Positions 1-9,221 of a DNA stretch of 64,000 bases are shown piece by piece. Under the pieces are notes generated by a model. The model saw nothing but the letters and a program-made list of their open reading frames with translations. It was not told the DNA's origin and did no database searches. Origin of the DNA: an uncultured Draconibacterium sp. (lineage in GTDB: Bacteria > Bacteroidota > Bacteroidia > Bacteroidales > Prolixibacteraceae); the NCBI RefSeq assembly GCF_963676815.1, contig NZ_OY781365.1, positions 5,118,501-5,182,500 on the forward strand, given 5' to 3'. Within the stretch, counting starts at the first letter, position 1. Each line of letters opens with the position of its first letter. Made by a program: the position numbers and the translations under genes.

Positions 1-1
1 T

Positions 2-1192
2 TGTACAAGTAAGCAAAAACCGGCATGTGAATATAACGACTTCAATTATGTTATCGGTACACAAACTGTAGGTTCGAAATACAAGTTTACCGACGAAACC
101 ATGTTGGTAGAAACTGCCAAACAAATAAAAGACATGGGTTCCAACTTACTGAAGTTTTCAATGCACCCGCGTTATTGTACCGAAAATTACGGTTTACCCG
201 AAAACAAGGAAATAAACTCCCTTACCAAATTGGCACAATTAGAGCCATCGGTTAAAGAGGTACTTAATATGGATTTTAAGTATTACCATATTTGGGTTTA
301 TGGTTTTTCACAATATTCGCCCGAGCCAATTGGTGCAAAAAACGATACAACACAAATAAAATTTATTGGTGGTTATCCCGACAAATATTCCGATGCATTA
401 TACAACGAACTCTACGAATTAACTTCCTATTTGTTAACAGAATTCAACAACTCGGGCAAGGTGTTTTACCTCGGACATTGGGAAGGCGACTGGCATTTAC
501 GTTGGGATTTCGACCGAACAAAACCTGCCGACCCGGCAACCCTGCAAGGTATGCTAAAATGGGAGAAAATTCGTCAGAAAGCAATTGATGATGCAAAAAG
601 GGATGTGGAACACCAAAATGTCTCCATCTATAATTATATTGAAGTTAACCTTGTTCGAAGAGCAATCGATTTTGGAGATACGGTACTTGTAAATTCAATA
701 GTAAAAGAAGTCAACCCTGACTTTGTCTCTTACTCATCATACGATGCAACCAATCCACCCAAAACAGAACACGAACTTGATGCTTCTCTGATTGAAGCCC
801 TGAATTATATCGAGTCTTTCTTAAAACCTAAATCCGGTTTGCCTGAAGGTAAAAGAGTTTGGATTGGTGAATACGGAAGCCCGTTCATAAGCCATGGCGA
901 AGATATTCAAAATGAAAGGGCAAAATGGGTAATTAAATCCGGACTGAAATGGGGAACTCCTTTTATTCTTTTCTGGGAAATGTACAACAATGAAATCAAG
1001 AAAGAGACCGGAGAACAAGTGGGTTATTGGATGATAAATGACAAAGGTAAAAAACAAGCCATTTGGCATACACATCATCAATTCTACAAAGAGAGCAAAG
1101 GTTTTTTAAACAAATACTATAAAGATAACCAGTCCATGCCTTCTATTTCTGAGTTCCAGAAAGCAGCACTTCAGTTTAAATCAATCAACTAA
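2..1192 (+). CDS. Putative glycoside hydrolase-like protein (5' partial)
   Basis: The reading frame is open from the left window edge, so the true start lies outside. The first visible codons read C-T-S-K-Q, which looks like the cysteine of a lipobox, so this is probably an outer-surface lipoprotein. It aligns along its whole length with the next gene: NDFNYVIGTQTVGSKYKF here against EDYNFVLGTQAIGAKYKF there. Both share W-E-G-D-W and I-G-E-Y-G blocks, which sit where clan GH-A TIM barrels carry the acid/base and nucleophile glutamates. A late aromatic block F-W-E-M-Y-N-N-E is also shared. No named CAZy family can be assigned by eye. It lies 6 nt before its paralogue and upstream of SusC/SusD, so a role in cleaving or binding the imported glycan is inferred from context. 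Confidence 0.7.
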   Translation, partial: CTSKQKPACEYNDFNYVIGTQTVGSKYKFTDETMLVETAKQIKDMGSNLLKFSMHPRYCTENYGLPENKEINSLTKLAQLEPSVKEVLNMDFKYYHIWVYGFSQYSPEPIGAKNDTTQIKFIGGYPDKYSDALYNELYELTSYLLTEFNNSGKVFYLGHWEGDWHLRWDFDRTKPADPATLQGMLKWEKIRQKAIDDAKRDVEHQNVSIYNYIEVNLVRRAIDFGDTVLVNSIVKEVNPDFVSYSSYDATNPPKTEHELDASLIEALNYIESFLKPKSGLPEGKRVWIGEYGSPFISHGEDIQNERAKWVIKSGLKWGTPFILFWEMYNNEIKKETGEQVGYWMINDKGKKQAIWHTHHQFYKESKGFLNKYYKDNQSMPSISEFQKAALQFKSIN

Positions 1193-1198
1193 ATTATT

Positions 1199-2413
1199 AT
1201 GAGAATTTTATTGGCAATATTGGTTTTGTCTGCTGCTTTCAGTTGCAGTTATGCTCAGCAAGATGTTGAGGTGAATGTGGAAGATATCCTTGAACTGGAG
1301 GACTATAACTTTGTATTAGGCACCCAAGCCATTGGCGCAAAATACAAATTTACCTCAGATTCTTATTTGCTTGAACAGGCAAAACAAATAAGGGAAATGG
1401 GCTCTAATATCCTTAAAATATCGATGGGTAAAAACTATGCCAAAACCTATGGTATGAAACCCATTTCTTCCATAAATACAACTCTGGACTTATTAAAAAA
1501 GCAAAAAGATTACCAACGTGTAATCGATATGGATTTTAAATACATTTTTGCCTGGGTACACACATTTACCAATGCAAAATGGCAAGATGGTTTAACTACT
1601 GATGAAAAACTAACGCTCTACAGGGAAATGTATGCCCTTACAGAATATGTGCTAAAAACATACAACGGTACGGGCAAAACATTTTTGTTCGGGAACTGGG
1701 AAGGTGACTGGTTATTGCACGGACAGGGCAAGCGCGATATTGTTCCTTCTGATGAAAAGATACAAGGGATGATTGATTGGTTCAACATCAGGCAAATTGC
1801 AGTTGATGATGCTAAAAGAAACACTCCTCATGCCAACGTTGAAGTCTGGCACTATATTGAACTCAACCTTGCCTTAAAAGGGATGGAAGGTAAAAAGTGC
1901 ATTACAAATAGTGTACTTCCACATACCAATCCCGATTTAGTTTCATATTCCAGTTACGAAGTGATTAAAAAGAAAGAGACCTATGATGACTTAAAAACAT
2001 CAGTGGCAGAAGTGATGGATTACATCGAAAGTAAGCTTCCGCCCAAAGATGGTATTCCTTTTAAACGACGGGTTTACATTGGTGAATATGGCTACCAAAT
2101 AAGCCCCAAACAAGATGAAGAACAACAGAATTTTCTAACCTGGCGGATGATGAAAGTGGCACTTGAGTTGGACTTGCCATTTGCTTTGCACTGGGAAATG
2201 TACAATAACGAATACACCAATAATGGCACTTCAAAAGGAATGTCGTTGATAAACGAGGAGGGAGTGAAAAAGCCCGTGTATTTCTTGCATAAAGATTACT
2301 ACGAGAAGGTAAACACATTCCTAAAAGAGTATAAATCTCGCTTCAACTCATACCCCAACCAACAGGAATTCAAAACAGAAGCAATTCGCATTCTTAACCA
2401 AGTAAAAAATTAG
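1199..2413 (+). CDS. Putative clan GH-A-like glycoside hydrolase, tandem paralogue
   Basis: A 404-residue secreted protein with an N-terminal hydrophobic signal peptide ending near S-Y-A-Q (residues 1-20). Candidate catalytic features are N166-W-E168-G-D-W (acid/base position of a GH-A barrel) and Y-I-G-E296-Y-G (nucleophile position). The aromatic block H-W-E-M-Y-N-N-E follows, as expected near a barrel's last strand. I recognise the fold type, not the family, so substrate is unknown. The gene starts 6 nt after the preceding paralogue and ends 18 nt before SusC, so all are likely co-transcribed. Retention of both glutamates in both copies argues that the duplicates are active enzymes. Confidence is high that it is a real gene and moderate for the fold. 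Confidence 0.72.
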   Translation: MRILLAILVLSAAFSCSYAQQDVEVNVEDILELEDYNFVLGTQAIGAKYKFTSDSYLLEQAKQIREMGSNILKISMGKNYAKTYGMKPISSINTTLDLLKKQKDYQRVIDMDFKYIFAWVHTFTNAKWQDGLTTDEKLTLYREMYALTEYVLKTYNGTGKTFLFGNWEGDWLLHGQGKRDIVPSDEKIQGMIDWFNIRQIAVDDAKRNTPHANVEVWHYIELNLALKGMEGKKCITNSVLPHTNPDLVSYSSYEVIKKKETYDDLKTSVAEVMDYIESKLPPKDGIPFKRRVYIGEYGYQISPKQDEEQQNFLTWRMMKVALELDLPFALHWEMYNNEYTNNGTSKGMSLINEEGVKKPVYFLHKDYYEKVNTFLKEYKSRFNSYPNQQEFKTEAIRILNQVKN

Positions 2414-2431
2414 TATAAATCATTTAAAACT

Positions 2432-5400
2432 ATGCTTATGAACAAGTTGATTATTATTTTCTTAATCCTGCTGCCCATAAGCCTTTGGGCTCAGGAAATT
2501 GATATTAAAGGAAAAGTTGTAGAAAAAGGCTCAGAAACTGCTTTGCCTGGGGTTACCGTACACATAAAGGGTACGGCTAATGGTACTGTTACAGATATAA
2601 ATGGCGGTTTTACAATTAAAGCGAAACAGGGCGAAACACTGGTATTTTCTTTTATTGGTTTAGAAACCGTTGAGAAAGAAGTAACCGAAGGTGCTTCGTG
2701 GACAATTGAAATGGAATCATCTACTACCCAACTGGATGAAGTTGTGGTTAGTGTTGGTTATTATAATGTGAGAAAAGGTGACTTAACCGGGGCCATTGCC
2801 CAGGTAACATCTGAAAAAATGGAAAAAACCCGTACAGGTTCCATCGAAAAGATGTTACAAGGGCAGGTTGCCGGTGTTGTTGTAAACGAGAGTTCGGAGC
2901 CCGGAGGAGGTATTGGGATTACCATTCGTGGAACAAACTCTATGCTTGGTGGCACGCAGCCCTTATATGTTGTAGATGGTATTCCGGTTGACCCACTAAC
3001 CGATGCACAGGGTAACAGTGGTTCAGGGCAATCGCAAAGTTCGCTTAGTTTCCTTAATCCAAACGACATTGAAAAAATGGAAGTGTTGAAGGATGCTGCA
3101 GCAACAGCCATTTATGGTGCCCGTGGTGCCAATGGTGTTGTGGTAATTACCACAAAAGGCGCCGACAATGTAAAAGGTTCCGATAATTTTACTTTTAACG
3201 CCGACTTTGCATTAACCGAAGTTGCCGATTATATTGATGTATTTGATGGCCCTGAATTTGAAGGGTACATGAATCAGCGCGAAATAAACGAACTGTATAA
3301 ACAAATTACCAATCCGGGAAGAGACGGGATGATATTCGATGGTACGCAACCTATTACCCCTGAAAATTTTGAAGAAGTTGGTACCTTCCAACTACCTTAT
3401 CCCGAAACAACAGGTATTAATACCAACTGGCAGGATGAGGTTTTCCGTAAAGCCTATTCGCAAAACTACAATATTGCCTACCGCGGAGGGACAAAAAACA
3501 GCAATCTATCAATCAGCTTGGGTCTGTTAGACAATCAGGGAGTTATTATCAATTCAGATTTTCAACGGGCAACATTCAATATGAATGCAAAACGGATGGC
3601 TTTTGATGAAAAGGTAACCATCTTGTCAAAAACAAATGCCTCTTATTCAAACGGGAAAGCATCTTCAGTTGGTAACGGTCAAATGTACCAGCAACGTGGT
3701 GTGGTATCCCATGCTTTACGTTTTCAACCTGTTTTCCCTTTACTCGAACCCGGACAAAGCGACGATATTTATGCCGATTTGAACGAAGACCAGGAAATAT
3801 CAAATCCATATACGCTGGCAAAAGATGTTACAGATAACAAGGAGGCAGTTACCTTTAACCAATCTATTGCAATAACAGGTAAAATTCTACCTAAATTAAC
3901 TGCAACAGCTAAGGGAGCATATAATTACCAGAAAAGTATAAGGGACAATTACTACCCGACAACTACTACAAGAGGGCGTCAAAATAATGGTGAGGCTTCA
4001 CAGGCCTTTTACCAGAATATGAAGTTTTATTCAGAAGCCAATGTGCGTTACGCTAATAATTTTAACGGACATAAAATCGATGCTATTCTGCTGGGAACCT
4101 ACGAGAAGAATGACATCAGAAGTATGTTTAACAAAGCTTATGGCTTTGGAACAGACTTAACCTCATTTTATACATTCGAATCAGCTACTGATGTTTTGGT
4201 GCCCATAGCAAGATTTGTTGAAACAGAGTTGTTGTCTGGACTTTTCAGGGTTGGATATAATTACAACGGCAAATATTATGTTGATGTAAATGCTCGTTTA
4301 GATGCATCTTCAAAATTCGCTGAAAATAATAAGAGCGCTTTATTTCCATCCGTGGCATTGGCATGGAGGGTTTCGGAAGAATCTTTCATGAAAGAAATAG
4401 AAAACATTTCAAATTTGAAACTTCGTCTTTCGTATGGGCGCACCGGAAGTAATCCAATTGCACCCTATCAGTCACTGGCATTAATGTCACCAATACGGTA
4501 CAATTTCAATAACCAGGTGGTTACCGGTTACTATGAGCAAAACCTTGCCAATCCTGATTTAACCTGGGAAACTACCGACCAGTATAACGCCGGTGTTGAT
4601 TTCAGCATGTTCGATTCGAGACTAAACATAACAGTTGATGCTTACTATAAAAACACACACGATTTACTTCAGTTTGTAAACTTACCAGCTTCAAACGGTT
4701 ATGCAACCAAGGTTGATAATTTTGGTGAGGTAGAAAACAAAGGTATTGAGTTTACAGTTGGTGGCGATATTATCAGGAAAACTGATTTTAACTGGAATGT
4801 ATTGGCAACACTTGGTATTAACAGGAACAAGTTAGTTAAACTGAATTCAAATTTGGAATACCAACTTGGACCTGCAGTAGGTTACGATAAAACATTCCCA
4901 TCGATGTTTATGGAAGGAAAACCTCTGGGTATCTTCTGGGGAGCAGAAACAGATGGTATTTATGCCGACTGGGACGAAGTGAATGCCATTGGCACCGAAG
5001 GAGCTATGCCCGGAGAAATTAAATATGTAAATCATTATGTAGATATGGATGATGCAGGTAACCCAAAAGACTTACAACAAATAACTTTTGAAGATTATGT
5101 ACAGATTGGCGACCCAAATCCTGATTTCACTTATTCGTTGAGCAATTCATTTTCGTACAAAAAATGGGATTTGAGTGTATTATTTACCGGGCAAAAAGGA
5201 GGAGACATCCTTTGGGTTGACTCATGGCCATTAATGGGATTCCAAAAAAGCACAAACGGATTAAATTCTGCTTATGGCAGTGCATGGAAAGCACCTTTAG
5301 TTGTAGATGTTTCAACCGGTGATATTATTTACGACGAATCAGTTGGACATGTAGCAGGAGCCGAGCATCCTGCACCGGTAACAAATGCGGGAAGCAGGGC

Positions 5401-5662
5401 AATCGTTTCCGACCGTCAGATTTTTGATGGTTCGTTCATTAAATTGAAGAATATCAACATTGGTTATACTTTCAATTTTGGTCAGAAAAACAGAAGTCTG
5501 CGTTTGTTTGCTTCAGGACAAAACCTGTTTACATGGACAGATTATCCGGGATATGACCCGGAGGTTCAGGCTTACAATAAAGACCCACAACGAAGAGGAA
5601 TTGACTTTGGTGCTTATCCCGGAACAAAGACCTATGTATTCGGCATAAAGCTTAACTATTAA
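2432..5662 (+). CDS. susC: SusC/RagA family TonB-linked outer membrane protein
   Basis: A 1076-residue TonB-dependent outer-membrane transporter that would import oligosaccharides. Order of parts: signal peptide ending at L-W-A-Q (about residues 1-21); a carboxypeptidase-D regulatory-like domain (about 23-100, K-G-K-V-V-E to the G-L-E-T-V region); a TonB-box-like stretch L-D-E-V-V-V; a plug domain (about 115-240, with T-A-I-Y-G-A-R-G-A-N-G-V-V-V-I-T-T-K-G, the SusC signature); then a long beta-barrel ending in a short aromatic-rich terminus K-L-N-Y. A second ATG two codons downstream (MNKL) is an equally good start. SusD follows after 30 nt. Length and motifs are typical; the only doubt is the substrate. 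Confidence 0.97.
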   Translation: MLMNKLIIIFLILLPISLWAQEIDIKGKVVEKGSETALPGVTVHIKGTANGTVTDINGGFTIKAKQGETLVFSFIGLETVEKEVTEGASWTIEMESSTTQLDEVVVSVGYYNVRKGDLTGAIAQVTSEKMEKTRTGSIEKMLQGQVAGVVVNESSEPGGGIGITIRGTNSMLGGTQPLYVVDGIPVDPLTDAQGNSGSGQSQSSLSFLNPNDIEKMEVLKDAAATAIYGARGANGVVVITTKGADNVKGSDNFTFNADFALTEVADYIDVFDGPEFEGYMNQREINELYKQITNPGRDGMIFDGTQPITPENFEEVGTFQLPYPETTGINTNWQDEVFRKAYSQNYNIAYRGGTKNSNLSISLGLLDNQGVIINSDFQRATFNMNAKRMAFDEKVTILSKTNASYSNGKASSVGNGQMYQQRGVVSHALRFQPVFPLLEPGQSDDIYADLNEDQEISNPYTLAKDVTDNKEAVTFNQSIAITGKILPKLTATAKGAYNYQKSIRDNYYPTTTTRGRQNNGEASQAFYQNMKFYSEANVRYANNFNGHKIDAILLGTYEKNDIRSMFNKAYGFGTDLTSFYTFESATDVLVPIARFVETELLSGLFRVGYNYNGKYYVDVNARLDASSKFAENNKSALFPSVALAWRVSEESFMKEIENISNLKLRLSYGRTGSNPIAPYQSLALMSPIRYNFNNQVVTGYYEQNLANPDLTWETTDQYNAGVDFSMFDSRLNITVDAYYKNTHDLLQFVNLPASNGYATKVDNFGEVENKGIEFTVGGDIIRKTDFNWNVLATLGINRNKLVKLNSNLEYQLGPAVGYDKTFPSMFMEGKPLGIFWGAETDGIYADWDEVNAIGTEGAMPGEIKYVNHYVDMDDAGNPKDLQQITFEDYVQIGDPNPDFTYSLSNSFSYKKWDLSVLFTGQKGGDILWVDSWPLMGFQKSTNGLNSAYGSAWKAPLVVDVSTGDIIYDESVGHVAGAEHPAPVTNAGSRAIVSDRQIFDGSFIKLKNINIGYTFNFGQKNRSLRLFASGQNLFTWTDYPGYDPEVQAYNKDPQRRGIDFGAYPGTKTYVFGIKLNY

Positions 5663-5692
5663 AACATTGATGAATAAATTTTAAAATCTTTA

Positions 5693-7255
5693 ATGATGAA
5701 AAAAATATTATATATAGTGTTGGTTCTGTTGGTATTTACTTCTTGCGAAAATTTACTTGTAGAAGAACCGAAAACACAAATCAGTACAGAGTTCTTTTAT
5801 CAAAATGAACAAGATGCTACGATGGCTTTAACTGCAGCTTATGCACAAATAAAAGTGGGACCAGGATATTATAAGCAACAGTTTCTTTCTAATGTTTATG
5901 CTTCTTCCGACCAGGGGCAATCGAGTTGGAAACATGGAGACTATTATAAAGGAATTTTAACCTCAACAAATGGAACACTTCCGACTACATGGAATGAAAT
6001 TTATATTGCTATTCGCGATGCCAATAATGTAATTTACAATGTTCCTGGCATTGATATGGATGAGAGTTTAAGGAATAGAATTGTTGGTGAAGCAAGATTT
6101 TTAAGGGCCTTGCATTACTTCAACCTTGTGCGTTGTTTTGGCGAGGTGCCATTAAGAACTGAGCCCGTACAACCCGGTGAAGAAGATGGTTTACCGGTTT
6201 CATCAAGAACGGATATTTATGATGTAATAATCAGTGACCTTGAATATGCTTCTGAAAACTGTTGGGGACGAACCGAAGCAGAATTAGGAAGGGTAACCAA
6301 TGCCTCGGCACAAGCACTTTTGGCAAGGGTCTACCTTCATATTGCTTCTTCTTCGCGATGTGCAGCCGAAGGCAATGAAGGATGCGCTCCATATGCTGAA
6401 TTTGGCAGTGATTATAAAGCATATTACGAACTGTGTAAAACTTATTGCGACTTAGCATTAAGTCAGCCAGGCTATCAGCTGGTTTCAAATCTCGAAGACT
6501 GGAAAAGCATTTTCGACCCATCAAACGGGAATAATCCTGAAACTTTATTTGAAGTACAGGGAAGTTCTGCAACCGAACAAGGTACCGCTGTGTCGAACTT
6601 ATTTTCGCCTCGTAATGCAGGTCTAAGTGGCGGAGGCTGGGGAGGTACAAACAAATTGTTGCCGGGCTTCATAAATAACAATATTAACAAGAACGACCCA
6701 CGGTTTATCAATGGAATTATTCACGAATTTGAAACATCCACTTTGCGCCATGAGATTAATCCAAATCTTAACGGTTATAAAAAATATGACATAGTTACCG
6801 GCGCACCAAAAGGCAACATGAACCTTGTTTATACTGCGAAATATATTGATAGTGATGCAACTACAGAATATACAAGTCAGCAAAACTGGCACGTAATACG
6901 ATTAGCCGATGTTTATTTGATGCGAGCAGAAGCACTTGCAGAAATTGGTGATAATCCCGCCCTGGCAAATGCTGATTTTAATGCGCTTAGAAGCCGTGTT
7001 GGAATGGAAGACTTTGATGCCGCAGGTATGACTATGGATGAATTCAGAGATGCATTGTTACGCGAAAGAGCTGCTGAGCTTTTTATGGAAGGAAACCGCT
7101 TTTTCGACCTTACACGTTTGGGTAAATACGAACAATTAGCAAAAAGTGCATTCGACCCAAATAATAAAGGGCTGCAACAAGGTAAAAGAGGCCCCGAAGA
7201 TTATAGTTGGCCAATCCCAATTACCGAAACTTCGGCTAATAAAAACATTGATTAA
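5693..7255 (+). CDS. susD: SusD/RagB family nutrient-binding outer membrane lipoprotein
   Basis: A 520-residue surface lipoprotein that caps the SusC barrel and binds the glycan. The lipobox is V-F-T-S-C18. The N-terminal SusD-like domain contains the tetratricopeptide region around R-F-L-R-A-L-H-Y-F-N-L-V-R-C-F-G-E-V-P, which is strongly diagnostic. The C-terminal RagB/SusD domain includes L-M-R-A-E-A-L-A-E and E-R-A-A-E-L-F-M-E-G-N-R-F-F-D-L, the usual closing signature. The protein ends soon after a W-P-I-P motif as SusD proteins do. It is paired with SusC 30 nt upstream and followed 55 nt later by the first sulfatase, which makes the target a sulfated polysaccharide. Confidence 0.97.
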   Translation: MMKKILYIVLVLLVFTSCENLLVEEPKTQISTEFFYQNEQDATMALTAAYAQIKVGPGYYKQQFLSNVYASSDQGQSSWKHGDYYKGILTSTNGTLPTTWNEIYIAIRDANNVIYNVPGIDMDESLRNRIVGEARFLRALHYFNLVRCFGEVPLRTEPVQPGEEDGLPVSSRTDIYDVIISDLEYASENCWGRTEAELGRVTNASAQALLARVYLHIASSSRCAAEGNEGCAPYAEFGSDYKAYYELCKTYCDLALSQPGYQLVSNLEDWKSIFDPSNGNNPETLFEVQGSSATEQGTAVSNLFSPRNAGLSGGGWGGTNKLLPGFINNNINKNDPRFINGIIHEFETSTLRHEINPNLNGYKKYDIVTGAPKGNMNLVYTAKYIDSDATTEYTSQQNWHVIRLADVYLMRAEALAEIGDNPALANADFNALRSRVGMEDFDAAGMTMDEFRDALLRERAAELFMEGNRFFDLTRLGKYEQLAKSAFDPNNKGLQQGKRGPEDYSWPIPITETSANKNID

Positions 7256-7310
7256 TTTTGCTCTCATAAAGTATCTGAAAATGCTTGACTGCAAATAAAA
7301 AAAGCTAAAT

Positions 7311-9149
7311 ATGAAGATTATTTATATGATAATAAGCCTGGTAGTATTTCTTCCGGGCTTATTGTCGGCACAAGAAAAATCAGAACGCCCCAATGTTGTT
7401 TTTATCATATCCGACCAGCATAAAACCGAGGCTTTAGGATGTTATGGCGACCAACTTATTATTACTCCCCATATCGACAAACTGGCCGAAGAAGGTGTTA
7501 AGTTAACAAACTGCTACGTAGCTGCTCCTGTTTGTGCACCCAGCAGGGCTGCCTTGGTTACAGGAATGTACCCTTTTGCTAATGGGGCTCCATACCACAA
7601 AGCACCGGTTGAAATGCCAAATGGAAAAGTAAAACACATTGGAACCGGATTTTTAAGAGAAACCGGATACCATGAGGGAATTGAAACCCTGGCTGAAATA
7701 TTCAGTGCCAACAATTATGTAACTGCCTCTCCCGGGAAAATGCATGTTCATGGCGAACTCCAAAAAGATGTTGACGAAGACCACCCGGGAGGAAATGATA
7801 TGGGCTGGGATGTGATTAACACAAGGTATTATACGCATTTCCCCGGGGGACATTATCAGGATGAAGTTGGAGAAGATACCTATCAGCGTTACCGACAATT
7901 TAAAAAGTATGCGAAAGCATACAACGGAGGCTCAATGCATTTGAATGAAGATTACAAACCAACACTGGTAGAAAAAGACGAAGATAATTTTGATATGGTT
8001 GTGGCCCGGAAATCGGTTGAGTTCATTAACCAACGCGGCAAGGATGGAAAAAACTTTTTCCTGCATGTAGGTTTTGAGAAACCACATCCGCCATACACTA
8101 CTACTCAAAAATATCTGGATATGTATAGCCCTGCTGATTTTAGCTTGCCAGAAACGGCTAATGATTGGTACGGAAAAGGAAAATATCCTTGGGTGCCGGA
8201 TTGGCTTCACAGTGGCTGGCCCCAAAAGGACACTTCTGCAACGAAAAATATAATGGCATCATACTACGCCTGTATTACAGAAGTAGATGATATGGTAGGG
8301 CGTGTAATCTCTGCATTAAAAGAAAATGGATTATATGAGAACACCATTATCATTTATACCACCGACCATGGAGAACATTTATTTGAGCATGGATTAAGGG
8401 GAAAACATTGCATGTACGAAGATGCGGTCAATGTTCCTTTCATTATATCTTATCCAAAGTTATTTCCGAAAGGGGAATCAAACGATATGCTTATGAGTTT
8501 TATTGATGTAATGCCAACACTTTGCGAATTAACAGGAACTAAAGTTCCGCAATCAGCCCAGGGAAAATCATTAGTCAATAACTTAGAAAACGGGACGAAA
8601 ATCAATGACCGCATTATTTATTCTGAATTTAGGGGAGCTAATTATAAAGGTTTTAATGAAGTGAAGAACCTGCCATCGCGAATGATGCGTAAAGGCGACT
8701 ATAAATTTATATATACGCATGGAATTATTGATCAGCTTTATAATTTACAGGAAGACCCGGACGAATTGAACAATCTGGTACTGGATGAAAATTATAAGAA
8801 TATGGTCAATGATTTCCGTTTCCAGACATTGGTTGATAAGCCTATTTTAGAGTACGAATTTCTGAATATTTCCATAAAAAAGGGTTTCTTAAAATGGCAA
8901 GACTTTAAACAGGCTAAAAGCTATGCCGTTTATTATGCGAAGCAGAATAATCCCATGCAAGCCAGGGCTGTTGCAACCGGCCTTAGCGAGCTAAAGTACA
9001 AGCCAATAAACAATGGATATTATTGGGTAATGGCGATTCCTAAATTAACCAGAACTTCACAACGTATGGGCAACACACCTGTTTTCTTAGAAAATTACAC
9101 ATATAAACTTCCCGTTACAAAGGGAATAGAATATAATTTAGAAAAATAA
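7311..9149 (+). CDS. Sulfatase (type I, formylglycine-dependent)
   Basis: A 612-residue secreted sulfatase removing sulfate esters from a glycan. A signal peptide (residues 1-20, ending L-S-A-Q) leads into the family start R-P-N-V-V-F-I-I-S-D35. The catalytic signature is C75-A-P-S-R-A-A-L-V-T-G, in which Cys75 must be converted to formylglycine. The metal-binding T-T-D-H-G-E-H motif lies near residue 350. The last 100 residues or so lie beyond the sulfatase core and look like a small beta-rich appendage (from about residue 510), possibly fibronectin-like; that reading is weak. It is followed by a hairpin terminator. No maturation enzyme gene lies in this window. Confidence 0.95.
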   Translation: MKIIYMIISLVVFLPGLLSAQEKSERPNVVFIISDQHKTEALGCYGDQLIITPHIDKLAEEGVKLTNCYVAAPVCAPSRAALVTGMYPFANGAPYHKAPVEMPNGKVKHIGTGFLRETGYHEGIETLAEIFSANNYVTASPGKMHVHGELQKDVDEDHPGGNDMGWDVINTRYYTHFPGGHYQDEVGEDTYQRYRQFKKYAKAYNGGSMHLNEDYKPTLVEKDEDNFDMVVARKSVEFINQRGKDGKNFFLHVGFEKPHPPYTTTQKYLDMYSPADFSLPETANDWYGKGKYPWVPDWLHSGWPQKDTSATKNIMASYYACITEVDDMVGRVISALKENGLYENTIIIYTTDHGEHLFEHGLRGKHCMYEDAVNVPFIISYPKLFPKGESNDMLMSFIDVMPTLCELTGTKVPQSAQGKSLVNNLENGTKINDRIIYSEFRGANYKGFNEVKNLPSRMMRKGDYKFIYTHGIIDQLYNLQEDPDELNNLVLDENYKNMVNDFRFQTLVDKPILEYEFLNISIKKGFLKWQDFKQAKSYAVYYAKQNNPMQARAVATGLSELKYKPINNGYYWVMAIPKLTRTSQRMGNTPVFLENYTYKLPVTKGIEYNLEK

Positions 9150-9167
9150 AGAATATAAATATTTAAT

Positions 9168-9202
9168 CAGCAGGCACTTAATTATTAGGTGCCTGTTGTT
9201 TC
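9168..9202 (+). terminator. Hairpin terminator after first sulfatase
   Basis: Arms 9168-9177 (CAGCAGGCAC) and 9189-9198 (GTGCCTGTTG) pair over 10 positions with one G-T wobble and an 11-nt loop, followed by TTTCC. The short T tract makes it a moderate terminator. It also overlaps a GTG codon at 9189, which argues against that codon being the start of the next gene. Confidence 0.55.
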
Positions 9203-9221
9203 CTTCAAAACTTTAGTAACC

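Noticed and set aside
9189..9221. GTG start for the second sulfatase at 9189
   Set aside because: It lies in a terminator arm and would put 11 extra residues before a perfect signal peptide.
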